Source: Terriglobia bacterium (GTDB lineage Bacteria; Acidobacteriota; Terriglobia; Bryobacterales; UBA6623). Taken from it: DNA of 64,000 bases. Positions 16,943 through 26,670 of the stretch are shown here, one piece after another; position 1 is the stretch's first letter; each line of letters opens with the position of its first letter. Location: NCBI GenBank assembly GCA_009838515.1, contig VXRL01000094.1, positions 1 to 64,000 of the forward strand. The letters are read 5' to 3'. Under the pieces are notes generated by a model, which worked only from the letters and a program-made list of their open reading frames with translations, ran no database searches and was not told the origin of the DNA. A program made the translations under genes and the position numbers.

Positions 16943-17354
16943 TGGCTTCCTCCAGCTCAGATTACACATTGGTGGGCATTGTGCCCCTTGTCAAGCCTCG
17001 GGGCAGATGCTGCATTCGTGATGCTTGGCGCATGCATGGGGAGCCAAGCAAGGGCTTCATCCCAACACGCCCAGGAGTTGCTAGTGGTGGGCCGAGATCG
17101 CGACGCGACGCAACGACCGCATGCGCCCGCTAGGAGGGCGCACCATCGCAACCGAACCGACCACATGCGACTGAGCGTCAGGTAGTTCGGATTGGGCGAT
17201 TTGAGTTCGCCGTTGCCGGCGAATCTTGGTGGCTGGCGTCGGGACCGCCCTTTGCCCCGGCGTGATTGATGGCGAACGACTGCTTGACGCGCTTGCAGTC
17301 GCAACTTCCCTCATTGCCGACATGCTAGCCATACGCTCTCGCTTGTACAGCGGT
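16943..17354. other. Intergenic region upstream of TlpA-TonB gene
   Basis: These 412 bases lie between the TlpA-TonB start and the intact mrp stop. No gene-like ORF is convincing. It probably contains the TlpA-TonB promoter and belongs to the segment enclosed by the mrp-end repeats. Confidence 0.35.
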
Positions 17355-18434
17355 TCAGAAGTTGATCTGAACCATCTCCTCGCTCGCGGCCTTCAGGTTG
17401 CGCATCGCCACTTGAGCCGCGAGTTGCTGTGCCACGTTCACGAAGGCTTGTGCTGCGGGCGCGTCCGGGTCGGCTAGCACGATCGGCTTGCCGTGATCCG
17501 AGGTTTCCCGCACGGTCGTGGCTAACGGTACCTTGCCCAGAACCGGGATGCTCCAGCGATCGGCGATCTTCTCGGCCCCGCCCGAACCGAAGATGTACTC
17601 CCGCTCGCCCGTGGAGCGCGACTCGTAGTAGCTCATGTTCTCGACTACGCCAAGCAGAGGCGTCTTGAGCTGTTCGAACATGATGATCGCCTTTTCCGCG
17701 ACGTTGACCGCCATCGGCTGCGGAGTTGTGACGATTAGCGCACCGGTCAGCGCCAGCCGCTGGCAGAGGCTGAGTTGCACGTCGCCTGTGCCTGGCGGCA
17801 GGTCAATCACCAAGTAGTCCAACTCGCCCCACTCCACTTGGTTCGTGAGCTGCTCCACCATCTTGGCAAGCATCGGGCCGCGCCATACGACGGCCTGGTC
17901 CTTGCGGATGAAAAAGCCCGTGGAGATGATCGGGATGCCTTGCGCTTCCACCGGGATGATGCCCCGGCCGCCCTGCTGCGGTCCGCTCGTCGCGCCCATG
18001 ATCAGCGGGATGCTGGGGCCGTAGACGTCTGCGTCCATCAGGCCGACCTTGGCCCCGGTCGCCGCCAGTGCGAGCGCGATGTTTGCCGAGACCGTCGACT
18101 TTCCAACGCCTCCCTTGCCCGACGCGACTGGGATGACGTTTCGGACACCCGGAATGGACCCCTTCCCGTCGCTGGCCGCGGGGTTCGCCCTGGCTCGATT
18201 CGTGACCGAGGCGTTCACTTGCACCTGCGGGTCCACCGCCTGCACGGCAGCGATCGCCGATTGAAGCAGTGCGTGCGCCCGCTCGCCATCGGCCAGGGTG
18301 TTCTGCAGCTTGAAGGCCACCGAACCGTTGGCCGCCGCGAAGTCCGTGATCAGGCCGAGTTCGACGATGTTCTTGCCGTAGTCCGGGTGTACGACGCCGC
18401 TCAGTGCGTCCTCGAATTGTTTCTGGTCAGCCAT
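17355..18434 (-). CDS. mrp: Mrp/ApbC-type Fe-S cluster carrier ATPase
   Basis: This 359-residue P-loop protein has an N-terminal MIP18/DUF59-like domain (about 1-90) and a Mrp ATPase domain starting at about 100 with the deviant Walker A GKGGVGKST. MDADVYGPSIPLIMG and DYLVIDLPPGTGDVQLSL follow. Mrp/ApbC proteins bind and hand over Fe-S clusters. Unlike E. coli Mrp, the usual C-terminal CxxC is missing: the segment reads ENMSYYESRSTGEREYIFG with no cysteine. Its start overlaps the rrf2 stop by 8 bases, so it is the last gene of the suf operon. A copy of its 3' end is found 1.5 kb downstream. Confidence 0.92.
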   Translation of the reverse strand: MADQKQFEDALSGVVHPDYGKNIVELGLITDFAAANGSVAFKLQNTLADGERAHALLQSAIAAVQAVDPQVQVNASVTNRARANPAASDGKGSIPGVRNVIPVASGKGGVGKSTVSANIALALAATGAKVGLMDADVYGPSIPLIMGATSGPQQGGRGIIPVEAQGIPIISTGFFIRKDQAVVWRGPMLAKMVEQLTNQVEWGELDYLVIDLPPGTGDVQLSLCQRLALTGALIVTTPQPMAVNVAEKAIIMFEQLKTPLLGVVENMSYYESRSTGEREYIFGSGGAEKIADRWSIPVLGKVPLATTVRETSDHGKPIVLADPDAPAAQAFVNVAQQLAAQVAMRNLKAASEEMVQINF

Positions 18435-18924
18435 GGTTCGCCCTTGCCGTTACCGGGGCAGTGCCGCCGGTTAGCACGACTAGGTCTCCTACGAATCGGT
18501 CCATTTCCTGCTCCGCGCACATTAGGTCGCGAATGCTCGTGCGGGTCAGCAGCTGGTCGACCACCGATTGCACCGCCCTCCACAGAGACCGGATCGAGCA
18601 GTCGATCGAATTCGTGCAATGGTCCTCGTGCCCGGAGAACCGCCCGCAGAACTCCCCGCCGTACAACTCCCCGCCCAGCACATGGATGGCTTGTTTCGCG
18701 GTGATTTCTTCCGGAGGCCGCGCCAGCTGGTAGCCGCCGGCTTGGCCGCGCTCGCTCGCTACCAGGCCTCCCTCGCGCAGGACGCGCATCAGTTTCGCCG
18801 CGTGCGGCATCGAGATCCCTTCTGCGCGCGAGATCTCGTGGATGCTCATCATGGCGTCCGGCCCGGCTTGGGCCAGTCGCAGCAGGCAGCGCAGGCCAAA
18901 TTCTTCTTGGGCGCTCAGTTGCAT
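18427..18924 (-). CDS. Rrf2-family transcriptional regulator (IscR/SufR-like)
   Basis: The 165-residue protein has the Rrf2 winged-helix domain (MQLSAQEEFGLRCLLRLA at the start, HAAKLMRVLREGGLVASERG for the recognition helix and wing). It has three cysteines at 93, 103 and 109 (EFCGRFSGHEDHCTNSIDC) in the place where IscR-type regulators bind a [2Fe-2S] cluster. The spacing differs from E. coli IscR, with nine rather than five residues between the first two. It is embedded in the suf operon between the sufT-like and mrp genes, so it most likely senses cluster status and controls this operon. The candidate operator lies upstream of sufB. Confidence 0.9.
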   Translation of the reverse strand: MQLSAQEEFGLRCLLRLAQAGPDAMMSIHEISRAEGISMPHAAKLMRVLREGGLVASERGQAGGYQLARPPEEITAKQAIHVLGGELYGGEFCGRFSGHEDHCTNSIDCSIRSLWRAVQSVVDQLLTRTSIRDLMCAEQEMDRFVGDLVVLTGGTAPVTARANHG

Positions 18925-18933
18925 GATTGGACC

Positions 18934-19458
18934 TCAGACAAGGTTCAGGACGAGCTTGGCTTCCTCGCTCATCTTCTCGGGCGTCCACGGCGGATCGAAG
19001 GTGATTTCGATCTCTGCGTCCGCGACGTCGGGTAACCGCTCGATCTTGTACTTGGCCTCCGCCGGAAGCGTCTGAGCGGCTGGACAGTTGGGGGCGGTGA
19101 GGGTCATCAAGACCTTCACTTTGTCCGGCTGATCGGCAGACCGCGGCGCGATCACCTTGTAGATCAGCCCGAGCTGGTAAATGTCGATCGGGATCTCCGG
19201 GTCGTAGCAGGTCTTCAGCACTGCGACGACCTTCTCCTCCAAGGACGCGTCCGGCGCATACTCCGGCTCCTTGGGGGGCAGGGGCGAAGTCAGCGGCATG
19301 TTCGAGTGCATGCTCGGGATGAAGTCGCCGTACTTCGGAGCCGCCGCTAGCGCTCCGGTGTTGAGGCCGCCGCTTGCGGGCTGGTCGTCTGGCCCGGTCC
19401 GCCGCTCTTCCGCCGTGTCGGACGACGGCTGGTTCAGGCCTAGCTTCAGCATGGACAT
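18934..19458 (-). CDS. SufT-like MIP18/DUF59 Fe-S assembly protein
   Basis: The 174-residue protein has a variable, Pro/Ala/Ser-rich N-terminal part (1-70) and then a DUF59 domain. The domain includes VLKTCYDPEIPIDIYQLGLIYKV, MTLTAPNCPAAQTLPAE (with the conserved cysteine) and ITFDPPWTPEKMSEEAKLVLNL. Proteins of this type (SufT, PaaD and CIA2 relatives) help maturation of Fe-S proteins and often sit in suf operons. The start codon overlaps the sufS stop by one base (TGATG), which indicates translational coupling. The N-terminal extension is longer than in typical single-domain members. Confidence 0.88.
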   Translation of the reverse strand: MSMLKLGLNQPSSDTAEERRTGPDDQPASGGLNTGALAAAPKYGDFIPSMHSNMPLTSPLPPKEPEYAPDASLEEKVVAVLKTCYDPEIPIDIYQLGLIYKVIAPRSADQPDKVKVLMTLTAPNCPAAQTLPAEAKYKIERLPDVADAEIEITFDPPWTPEKMSEEAKLVLNLV

Positions 19459-20702
19459 CAGGCGAATATCTCCTTGGCGGTTTCGATGGCATCCGCCAGC
19501 GCGTCGAAATCCCCGCGGTCGTTATAGAACGCGATTGACGCGCGCGTCGTCGCGCTCACGCCGTAGAACCGCATGACCGGTTCGGCGCAGTGGTGACCCA
19601 CGCGCAGCGCGATTCCTTGACGGTCAAGGATCGTGCCCAAGTCGGCGGGATGGATGCCTTCCACCTCGAAGGACAGCACGCCAGCCTTGTCTTTCGCCGT
19701 TCCGATCGGGCGCAGGCCTTGGATCGCGCCGAGCTTGTCGGCGCCGTAGGCCAGCAAATCGGCTTCGTAGGCGGCGATCTGATCCATGCCGATGCGATTC
19801 AAGTAGTCCACGGCCGCGCCCATTCCGATCGCCCCCGAGATCATGGGCGTGCCCGCTTCGAAGCGGTAGGGCAGATCGTTGTACACGGTCTTTTCGAAAC
19901 TCACCGACGAGATCATGTCCCCGCCGCTTTGGTAAGGCGGCATCTCCTCCAGCAGGGCGCGGCGAGCGTAAAGCGCCCCGATGCCGGTAGGCCCGCACAT
20001 CTTGTGCCCCGACAGTGCGAAGAAGTCGCAACCCAGCGCCTGGACGTCTACCGGCATGTGCGGCGCCGCTTGGGCGCCGTCGACTAGGCAGACTGCGCCG
20101 GCGGAGTGCGCCTTGGCGGCGATCTCTTGCACCGGGTTGACTGTCCCGAGCGCGTTCGACACTTGGGTCACCGCCACGATCTTGGTGCGCGGCGAAAGCA
20201 GGCTGTCGTATTCGCACATCAGCAGCTCGCCGGCGACGTTCATCGGGATGACGCGCAGGTTGGCGCCCTTCTCCTGGCACAGGATCTGCCACGGCACGAT
20301 GTTGGAGTGGTGCTCCATGGCCGAGATAATCACGTCATCGCCGGCTCCCACGTGGGTCCTTCCCCAGCTTGAGGCGACGAGGTTGATGCTCTCAGTGGCG
20401 CCGCGCGTCCAGACAACCTCTTCCAGCTCGGCCGCATTGAGAAACTGCTGCACGCGCAGGCGCGCCGATTCGTACTTGTCAGTGGCCCGCTGGCTGAGCT
20501 CATGCACGCCGCGATGGACGTTCGAGCGATCCTTCTCGTAGTACTCGAGCAGCGCCTCGATCACCGGACGCGGCGTTTGCGACGAGGCGGCGTTGTCGAG
20601 GTAGACCAGCGGCCGGCCGTGCACGAGCTGCTGCAGGGCGGGGAATTCCGCCCGCAGCGCCTTGGTGTCAAGGCGAATCGGTGCCGCCGTTGCGGTCGTC
20701 AC
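19458..20702 (-). CDS. sufS: SufS-type cysteine desulfurase
   Basis: I use the GTG at 20702, preceded by AAGGGAGCGCGATC, giving 414 residues. The 520-residue track ORF reads through sufD in another frame. The PLP enzyme shows YLDNAASSQTPRPVIEAL, ATESINLVASSWG, the internal-aldimine lysine in LSGHKMCGPTGIG, and the type II desulfurase active-site cysteine in LRVGHHCAEPVMR. SufS removes sulfur from cysteine for cluster assembly, normally together with SufE or SufU. Neither of these is in this window. It lies 25 bases downstream of sufD in the same operon. Confidence 0.95.
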   Translation of the reverse strand: MTTATAAPIRLDTKALRAEFPALQQLVHGRPLVYLDNAASSQTPRPVIEALLEYYEKDRSNVHRGVHELSQRATDKYESARLRVQQFLNAAELEEVVWTRGATESINLVASSWGRTHVGAGDDVIISAMEHHSNIVPWQILCQEKGANLRVIPMNVAGELLMCEYDSLLSPRTKIVAVTQVSNALGTVNPVQEIAAKAHSAGAVCLVDGAQAAPHMPVDVQALGCDFFALSGHKMCGPTGIGALYARRALLEEMPPYQSGGDMISSVSFEKTVYNDLPYRFEAGTPMISGAIGMGAAVDYLNRIGMDQIAAYEADLLAYGADKLGAIQGLRPIGTAKDKAGVLSFEVEGIHPADLGTILDRQGIALRVGHHCAEPVMRFYGVSATTRASIAFYNDRGDFDALADAIETAKEIFA

Positions 20703-20727
20703 GATCGCGCTCCCTTCGGCCGTCCCA

Positions 20728-22008
20728 TTACGGCTCCTGCGAGGCAAAGCGATCCAGCAGCAGGGATTCGAAGTGCTCCTTGAGCCAAGCGACCCTGATG
20801 CGTTCCAAGGCGTCGGCGGCGAATGCGTACGTGAGCAAGTTGCGCGCCCGATCCGCTCCGATGCCCCGCGACTGTAGGTAGAAAGCAGCCTCTGAATCCA
20901 GTTGGCCGATCGTCGCTCCATGCGTGCAGCGCACGTCGTTGGCATCGATTTCAAGTTGCGGCTTGGTATTGACCTCGGACTGGTCAGAGAGCAGCAGGTT
21001 CTTGTTGCTCTGCACCGCATCCGTCTTCTGTGCGTCAGTCCGCACGAAGATCTTGCCGTTGAACACGCCCTTGGCCCTGTCGTCGAGCACGCCCTTGTAG
21101 AGCTGGTGCGAGTTGCAGTGGGGCATGGCGTGGTCGATGCTGGTGTGGTGGTCGACCAATTGGTCGCCGCGCACGGCGTAGAGCCCGTCCAGCGAGCACT
21201 CGCACCCCGACCCGTTCAGCCGGGTGCCGATATCGTTCCTCGCAACGGCGGCCCCGAAGCTTATGGAGAACGAGCTGACGAAGCTGTCGCGCTGTTGGGA
21301 CGCCTGCAGCCTGCCCGTGTGGTAGGCGTCTAGCGATTCAACCTGAGCCCGGTAGTGGTCGACGCGGGCGTTCTCCTCGGCATAGATCTCTGTGACCGCA
21401 TTGCGCCAGTAGGCGCCAGATCCGGCGTATGTTTCCACCACTTGGACCGAGGAGTTTCGTCCCGCCACGATCAGCACGCGCGGCAAGCTGTCCCGCGGTC
21501 CGTCCCCGAACACCAGCTGAATAGGCTCTTCCAGCACCGCGCCGCGCTCCGCCTGGATAACGACCGCGTCGGCGAAGAATGCTGTGTTGACGGCGCAGAG
21601 CGCGTGATCCTCGTAGTCGGCGATCGCGGCTAGGTGCCGCTGCACCAAGTCAGGCTCGGCGCGCAGCGCCCCTGCCAGCGATTGCACGCGGGCACCCTGC
21701 GGGACGCGGCCTAGCACCTGCGGGCCGGCGGCGGTCGCCCGGTCGGACGCGCTGCCTGCCGCGTAGCTGGGGAGAGCGGCTTCGGCGCCAGCTGGGCGCG
21801 TTGCGAACAGCAGCTGGCCATCGGCCAGCCCGGACAGGTCGGTGTACTTGTATTCCTCGTGCTTGAGAGAGGGCACGCCTAGTTGCAAGAAGCGCTCCAT
21901 GGCACGCTTGCGGCGCTCCAGCAGCCAAGTCGGCTCGTCCGCAGAGCGGGCGAGCGCGTCGTTGAAGCGCTCTAGGTAGATGTCGGCTCTGTCAGCAATC
22001 GCCGGCAC
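20728..22008 (-). CDS. sufD: SufD, Fe-S scaffold component
   Basis: A GTG at 22008 starts 1 base after the sufC stop, with GGGAG inside the sufC end, giving 426 residues. Earlier codons in the track ORF overlap sufC. The product has an N-terminal helical region (LERRKRAMERFLQLGVPSLKHEEYKYTDLS) and the beta-helix core shared with SufB. Conserved segments include YRAQVESLDAYHTGRLQASQ, CECSLDGLYAVRGDQLVDHHT, and the C-terminal DVRCTHGATIGQLDSEAAFYLQSRG with the Cys/His used at the SufB-SufD interface. It forms the SufBC2D scaffold with its neighbours. Confidence 0.94.
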   Translation of the reverse strand: MPAIADRADIYLERFNDALARSADEPTWLLERRKRAMERFLQLGVPSLKHEEYKYTDLSGLADGQLLFATRPAGAEAALPSYAAGSASDRATAAGPQVLGRVPQGARVQSLAGALRAEPDLVQRHLAAIADYEDHALCAVNTAFFADAVVIQAERGAVLEEPIQLVFGDGPRDSLPRVLIVAGRNSSVQVVETYAGSGAYWRNAVTEIYAEENARVDHYRAQVESLDAYHTGRLQASQQRDSFVSSFSISFGAAVARNDIGTRLNGSGCECSLDGLYAVRGDQLVDHHTSIDHAMPHCNSHQLYKGVLDDRAKGVFNGKIFVRTDAQKTDAVQSNKNLLLSDQSEVNTKPQLEIDANDVRCTHGATIGQLDSEAAFYLQSRGIGADRARNLLTYAFAADALERIRVAWLKEHFESLLLDRFASQEP

Positions 22009-22009
22009 G

Positions 22010-22780
<771 letters not shown>

Positions 22781-22812
22781 TTGCTCGCTCGTTCTCCCCC
22801 CGCCGGCCGCCT

Positions 22813-24261
22813 CTAGCCGACGCTCCCCTCCAAGCTCACGCCCAGCAGCTTCTGCGCCTCAACCGCGAACTCCATCGGCAGCTCGCGGAAGACCTCCTTG
22901 CAGAATCCGTTGACGATCATCGACACCGCGTCCTCTGTCTCGATGCCGCGCTGGTTGAGGTAGAAGATCTGGTCCTCGCCAATCTTGGATGTCGTTGCCT
23001 CGTGCTCGACCTGGGCAGTCTTGTTGCGCACCTCCAGATATGGAAAGGTGTGCGCGCCGCAGCGGTCGCCCATCAGCATCGAGTCGCATTGCGAGAAGTT
23101 TCTGGCGCCCTCCGCCTTGGGCATGATCTTGACCAGGCCCCGGTAGGAGTTGTTCGACACTCCAGCGGAGATGCCCTTGGACACGATGGTCGAGGTCGTG
23201 TCCTTGCCGATGTGGATCATCTTGGTGCCGGTGTCGGCTTGCTGGTGGTTGTTGGTGACCGCGACCGAGTAGAATTCGCCCACCGAGCCGTCGCCGATCA
23301 GAATGCAGCTCGGATACTTCCAAGTGATGGCGGAGCCGGTCTCCACTTGGGTCCAAGAGATCTTCGAGCGCTTGCCCCGGCACGCCCCGCGCTTGGTCAC
23401 GAAGTTGTAGATCCCGCCGTTGCCGTCCTTGTCGCCCGGGTACCAGTTCTGGACCGTCGAATACTTGATGCGCGCATTCTCCAGCGCGACCAGCTCGACT
23501 ACCGCGGCGTGCAGCTGGTTCTGGTCCCGCATCGGCGCGGTGCAGCCCTCCAAGTAGCTGACGTAGCTGTCGTCCTCGGCCACGATCAGGGTGCGCTCGA
23601 ACTGTCCCGTGTTCATGGCATTGATGCGGAAGTAGGTCGACAGTTCCATGGGACAGGTCACGCCCTTGGGGATGAATACGAACGACCCGTCGGAGAACAC
23701 GGCGGAGTTGAGCGCCGCAAAGAAGTTGTCCGATGGCGGCACGACCGATCCGAGGTACTTGCGCACGAGCTCGGGGTGCTCGCGCACCGCTTCCGAGATC
23801 GACATGAAGATGACCCCGGCGTCCGCAAGCTTCTCGCGGAAGGTCGTGGCCACGGACACGCTGTCAAAGACAGCATCTACCGCCACGCCCGCCAACACCG
23901 CGCGCTCCTCGAGCGGGATGCCGAGCTTTTCGTAGGTGGCGAGCAGCTCGGGATCCACCTCGTCCAGGCTCTTGGGCTTGTCATCGGCGCTCTTGGGGGC
24001 GGCGTAGTAAGAAATGGACTGATAGTCGATCTTGGGATAGCTGACATTGGGCCACGTGGGCTCTGTCATGCCCTGCCACTGGCGGAACGCCTTCAAGCGC
24101 CAGTCAAGAAGCCATTCGGGCTCTTCCTTCTTGGCGGAAATGAAGCGCACGGTGTCCTCGGTCAGGCCCGGCGGCAGGGTCTCTTGATCGATGTCGGTGA
24201 CAAACCCGTACTTGTACTCTTGGGCGGTCAGCCCCTCAAGTTGTTCGACTGCGCTGCTCAT
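22813..24261 (-). CDS. sufB: SufB, Fe-S scaffold protein
   Basis: The ATG at 24261 gives 482 residues ([20 protein letters not shown]). A GTG 24 bases further upstream is an alternative. Neither has an obvious ribosome site. SufB motifs include [87 protein letters not shown] with the functional cysteine, and [22 protein letters not shown]. This is the first gene of the suf operon and the main cluster-assembly scaffold. The length is as expected for the family. Confidence 0.96.
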   Translation of the reverse strand: MSSAVEQLEGLTAQEYKYGFVTDIDQETLPPGLTEDTVRFISAKKEEPEWLLDWRLKAFRQWQGMTEPTWPNVSYPKIDYQSISYYAAPKSADDKPKSLDEVDPELLATYEKLGIPLEERAVLAGVAVDAVFDSVSVATTFREKLADAGVIFMSISEAVREHPELVRKYLGSVVPPSDNFFAALNSAVFSDGSFVFIPKGVTCPMELSTYFRINAMNTGQFERTLIVAEDDSYVSYLEGCTAPMRDQNQLHAAVVELVALENARIKYSTVQNWYPGDKDGNGGIYNFVTKRGACRGKRSKISWTQVETGSAITWKYPSCILIGDGSVGEFYSVAVTNNHQQADTGTKMIHIGKDTTSTIVSKGISAGVSNNSYRGLVKIMPKAEGARNFSQCDSMLMGDRCGAHTFPYLEVRNKTAQVEHEATTSKIGEDQIFYLNQRGIETEDAVSMIVNGFCKEVFRELPMEFAVEAQKLLGVSLEGSVG

Positions 24262-24304
24262 GGGTCGGCTCGCGACTAGCACCACTGAGGAGTGGCATCT
24301 AATC

Positions 24305-24320
24305 TATACATATCAGTATA
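24305..24320 (-). promoter_or_regulatory. Candidate Rrf2-type operator / suf promoter
   Basis: TATACATATCAGTATA is an imperfect palindrome with 5-base arms TATAC/GTATA, 12 of 16 positions symmetric. It lies in an AT-rich patch 44 bases upstream of the sufB ATG. Reading toward sufB it also supplies -10-like hexamers (TATACT, TATAGA). The Rrf2 regulator encoded in the operon is the natural candidate binder. This is inferred, not shown. Confidence 0.5.
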
Positions 24321-24426
24321 CATTGGATTGGGTCGGAGCTGCATTCCGTCTGCCTCCGGGGATCGGCGGGCGCGCCGATCGTCGTTGCAGCTAGCGGCTA
24401 CGCATTCGCAGCCGTAGAACTGCCGA

Positions 24427-26634
24427 TCACCAGCCGTAGTACCCGGGTCGCGTCCGGACGTGGACATCGTGCCCGTTGACATGGACCCGGATGCGCCGCC
24501 ACGCTCCGTCGAATTCTTGGTTGGCCGGGTAGTAGCCCAGCGTGTAGATGCTGCGCAACTCCTCCGCGACTTGCTCGTAGACCTCATCTAGGTCGCGGAT
24601 CGACTTCGCACGGAAGAGCCTCCCCCCGGTTCGCTCGGCCAGCTGCTGCATGCGATTCCGGGCTCGGTCCGTCGACTGGCGCTGGCGCTCGCGCCAGCTT
24701 CGCTCGACCCTCACGCCGAACTCTTCGGGCTCGAGGAAGATCGGATAGATCGCGCTGTTGATCTCGGCTGCCACCCGCAGCAGATCCTCGAAGGCGACTA
24801 CCGATGGAACGGAGCGGCGGTTCCTCGGCAGCATTTCATTGTCGATGCCGTCGCTGATGACCACCAGCGCGTTGCGCTCCCACCGTCGCCGGGCAAGCTC
24901 TTGCGCGTACGAGAGGGTGATCGCGTCGTAGAGGGGCGTGCCGCCCGACAGCCGAGGGATCTGCTCGATCATCCGCAAGAGGGCGTCCCGATCGGCCGTG
25001 AGCGGGCTGACTACCTGTAGGAATGCGTCCGACAGCAGGTAGATCCCGACTTGGTCGGTTGGCCGGGCGGCCAGCACGAACTGCTTGGCCGACTCGAGCA
25101 CGGCCTTGCGGTCCACCAGGGTGCTGGTGCTGCAGTCCAGCAGCAGGATCAGGTTGAACTCGGAATCGATGTCCTGCACGATCCCGATTTCCTGCGCGAC
25201 TCCGTCCTCGATCACCGCGAAGTCTTCCCGCCCCAATCCCGGAACTGGCCTGTTCTGTTCATCCACCACGGAGGCCGAAAGCTGCACCAGCCGGACGTCG
25301 GAGTTGAATCGGACCATCTCGTCAAGCGCTTCGGCAGGCGCGTCGCCAGTCAGCGGCTCGGCGCCGTCGCGACGGCTCATACGCATGCGAAACGGTCGCT
25401 GCAACATGGTGCTGAGTGTCTCGCTGGCCTGCCAGTGCATCCTGATCGGAGAGTCCTCGGGGATCGCGGTGTCCCGCAGGACGAGCGCGTCGGGCCTCAC
25501 TCCTTCGAGGCGGATCATTCCATACAGACTCCGGCGCTGGTCGCGGAGGTCATCAACCTGCCAAGCGGTTTCTACAGGAGGCTCTCCCGGCGAGCGCATC
25601 GAGCCGCGCAGGTGCTCTGGGATGTCGACGTGCGCCGGCTTGCGGCTCAGGGACGCGGCAAACCGAACCGACTTCCACGGGACGGCCAGCTCGACCCGTC
25701 CGAAGCTGGTCTTGAGGTCCGCTCGCCGGACCAATCCGGTGACCGAAATCGGGCCATCCGCGGTCTCGACTTCCAAGCGGTGTCCGTAGGGCAGGTCGAC
25801 CTCCAAATCGACCAGTGCGCCGTCGGTGGGACTGGTACGGATCCTCGTCTTGCGTCCCAGGCGCGTCGTGGTCGTGTCTCCCGCCTGGACTGGCCGCGAG
25901 CGGCTGGTTCTCCGCAGTCGCACGCGCTCGGTGTTGACCACCTTCACGCGAACCGCGCCAGCCGGGTTCTCGACCCGCAGAACCGGTTCCTCGAGGGACT
26001 GGGAATCGCGCCACCATGGATCGTTCTCGAAGTCGATCGGTTTCAGCTCCTCCGTGTCCGTGCCGGTAACGACGATGTTGTTTGTCACCGAGCGCACGCC
26101 CAGCACGGCATAGGCCTGCTCTTCGGCCACCCACCGTTCGCGCTGTTGCTCCAATTCGCCCTCGAGCGTTAAGTGGCCGTCTTCGACCACGATGTGGATC
26201 GGTTGGAGCAACACCCGTTGGATGTCCGTGGGCGAGCGTCGGAGGCGCTGCCGGAACTCTGACTGAGACGATGCCAACCGCCGGATCTCGGGATGCCCGT
26301 AGATGCGCCAGTACGCATTGATCCGGATTCCGATGTCGTCGCCGGACGATGAGAACAGCTCCAGCTCGTTCACTACCGAATCGACCGCTTCAAGCTTGCG
26401 TATGGATCGTGCGATCCCGCGCTTGAGCGTTCGAGTTGTCACCGTCCCTGTCAGAGTGACCTGGCGGTCTTCGATTATGAAATTGACCCAGTCGTAGATT
26501 CTGATTCCGCGCTGGGAGGAGATGAGCTGCGTGATCTGGTCGACCAGGCGTGCGTCCTGATCTTGCGAAGGGGTCGCTAGAGGCCCGGCCAAGAGCAAAA
26601 GCGCAAGGCTCGTAGCGACGGCCCGGGCGGACAC
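24427..26634 (-). CDS. Secreted protein with two BON-like domains and a C-terminal VWFA domain
   Basis: This 735-residue protein has a signal peptide (VATSLALLLLAGPLATPS), then two BON-like modules (about 28-92, with VNFIIEDRQVTLTGTVTTRTLKRGIARSIRKLEAVDSV summarised by its VTLTGTV core, and about 115-190 with HLTLEGELEQQRERWVAEE). A beta-rich middle segment (220-430) follows. The C-terminal part (about 450-735) is the acidobacterial VWFA-related domain, with a complete metal site: DCSTS, the Thr of SGGTPLYDAI, and ISDGIDNEM. BON domains bind lipid or envelope surfaces, and VWFA mediates protein contacts, so an envelope-organising role is likely. It faces the suf operon tail to tail with sufB's promoter region between and precedes dnaJ on the same strand order. 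Confidence 0.8.
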   Translation of the reverse strand: MSARAVATSLALLLLAGPLATPSQDQDARLVDQITQLISSQRGIRIYDWVNFIIEDRQVTLTGTVTTRTLKRGIARSIRKLEAVDSVVNELELFSSSGDDIGIRINAYWRIYGHPEIRRLASSQSEFRQRLRRSPTDIQRVLLQPIHIVVEDGHLTLEGELEQQRERWVAEEQAYAVLGVRSVTNNIVVTGTDTEELKPIDFENDPWWRDSQSLEEPVLRVENPAGAVRVKVVNTERVRLRRTSRSRPVQAGDTTTTRLGRKTRIRTSPTDGALVDLEVDLPYGHRLEVETADGPISVTGLVRRADLKTSFGRVELAVPWKSVRFAASLSRKPAHVDIPEHLRGSMRSPGEPPVETAWQVDDLRDQRRSLYGMIRLEGVRPDALVLRDTAIPEDSPIRMHWQASETLSTMLQRPFRMRMSRRDGAEPLTGDAPAEALDEMVRFNSDVRLVQLSASVVDEQNRPVPGLGREDFAVIEDGVAQEIGIVQDIDSEFNLILLLDCSTSTLVDRKAVLESAKQFVLAARPTDQVGIYLLSDAFLQVVSPLTADRDALLRMIEQIPRLSGGTPLYDAITLSYAQELARRRWERNALVVISDGIDNEMLPRNRRSVPSVVAFEDLLRVAAEINSAIYPIFLEPEEFGVRVERSWRERQRQSTDRARNRMQQLAERTGGRLFRAKSIRDLDEVYEQVAEELRSIYTLGYYPANQEFDGAWRRIRVHVNGHDVHVRTRPGYYGW

Positions 26635-26670
26635 GGATTGATCTTAGCCCATCGCGAGCGACGCTGGGTC

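Noticed and set aside
23002-24279. 425-residue plus-strand ORF opposite sufB
   Set aside because: It is the complement of sufB, which carries all expected motifs.
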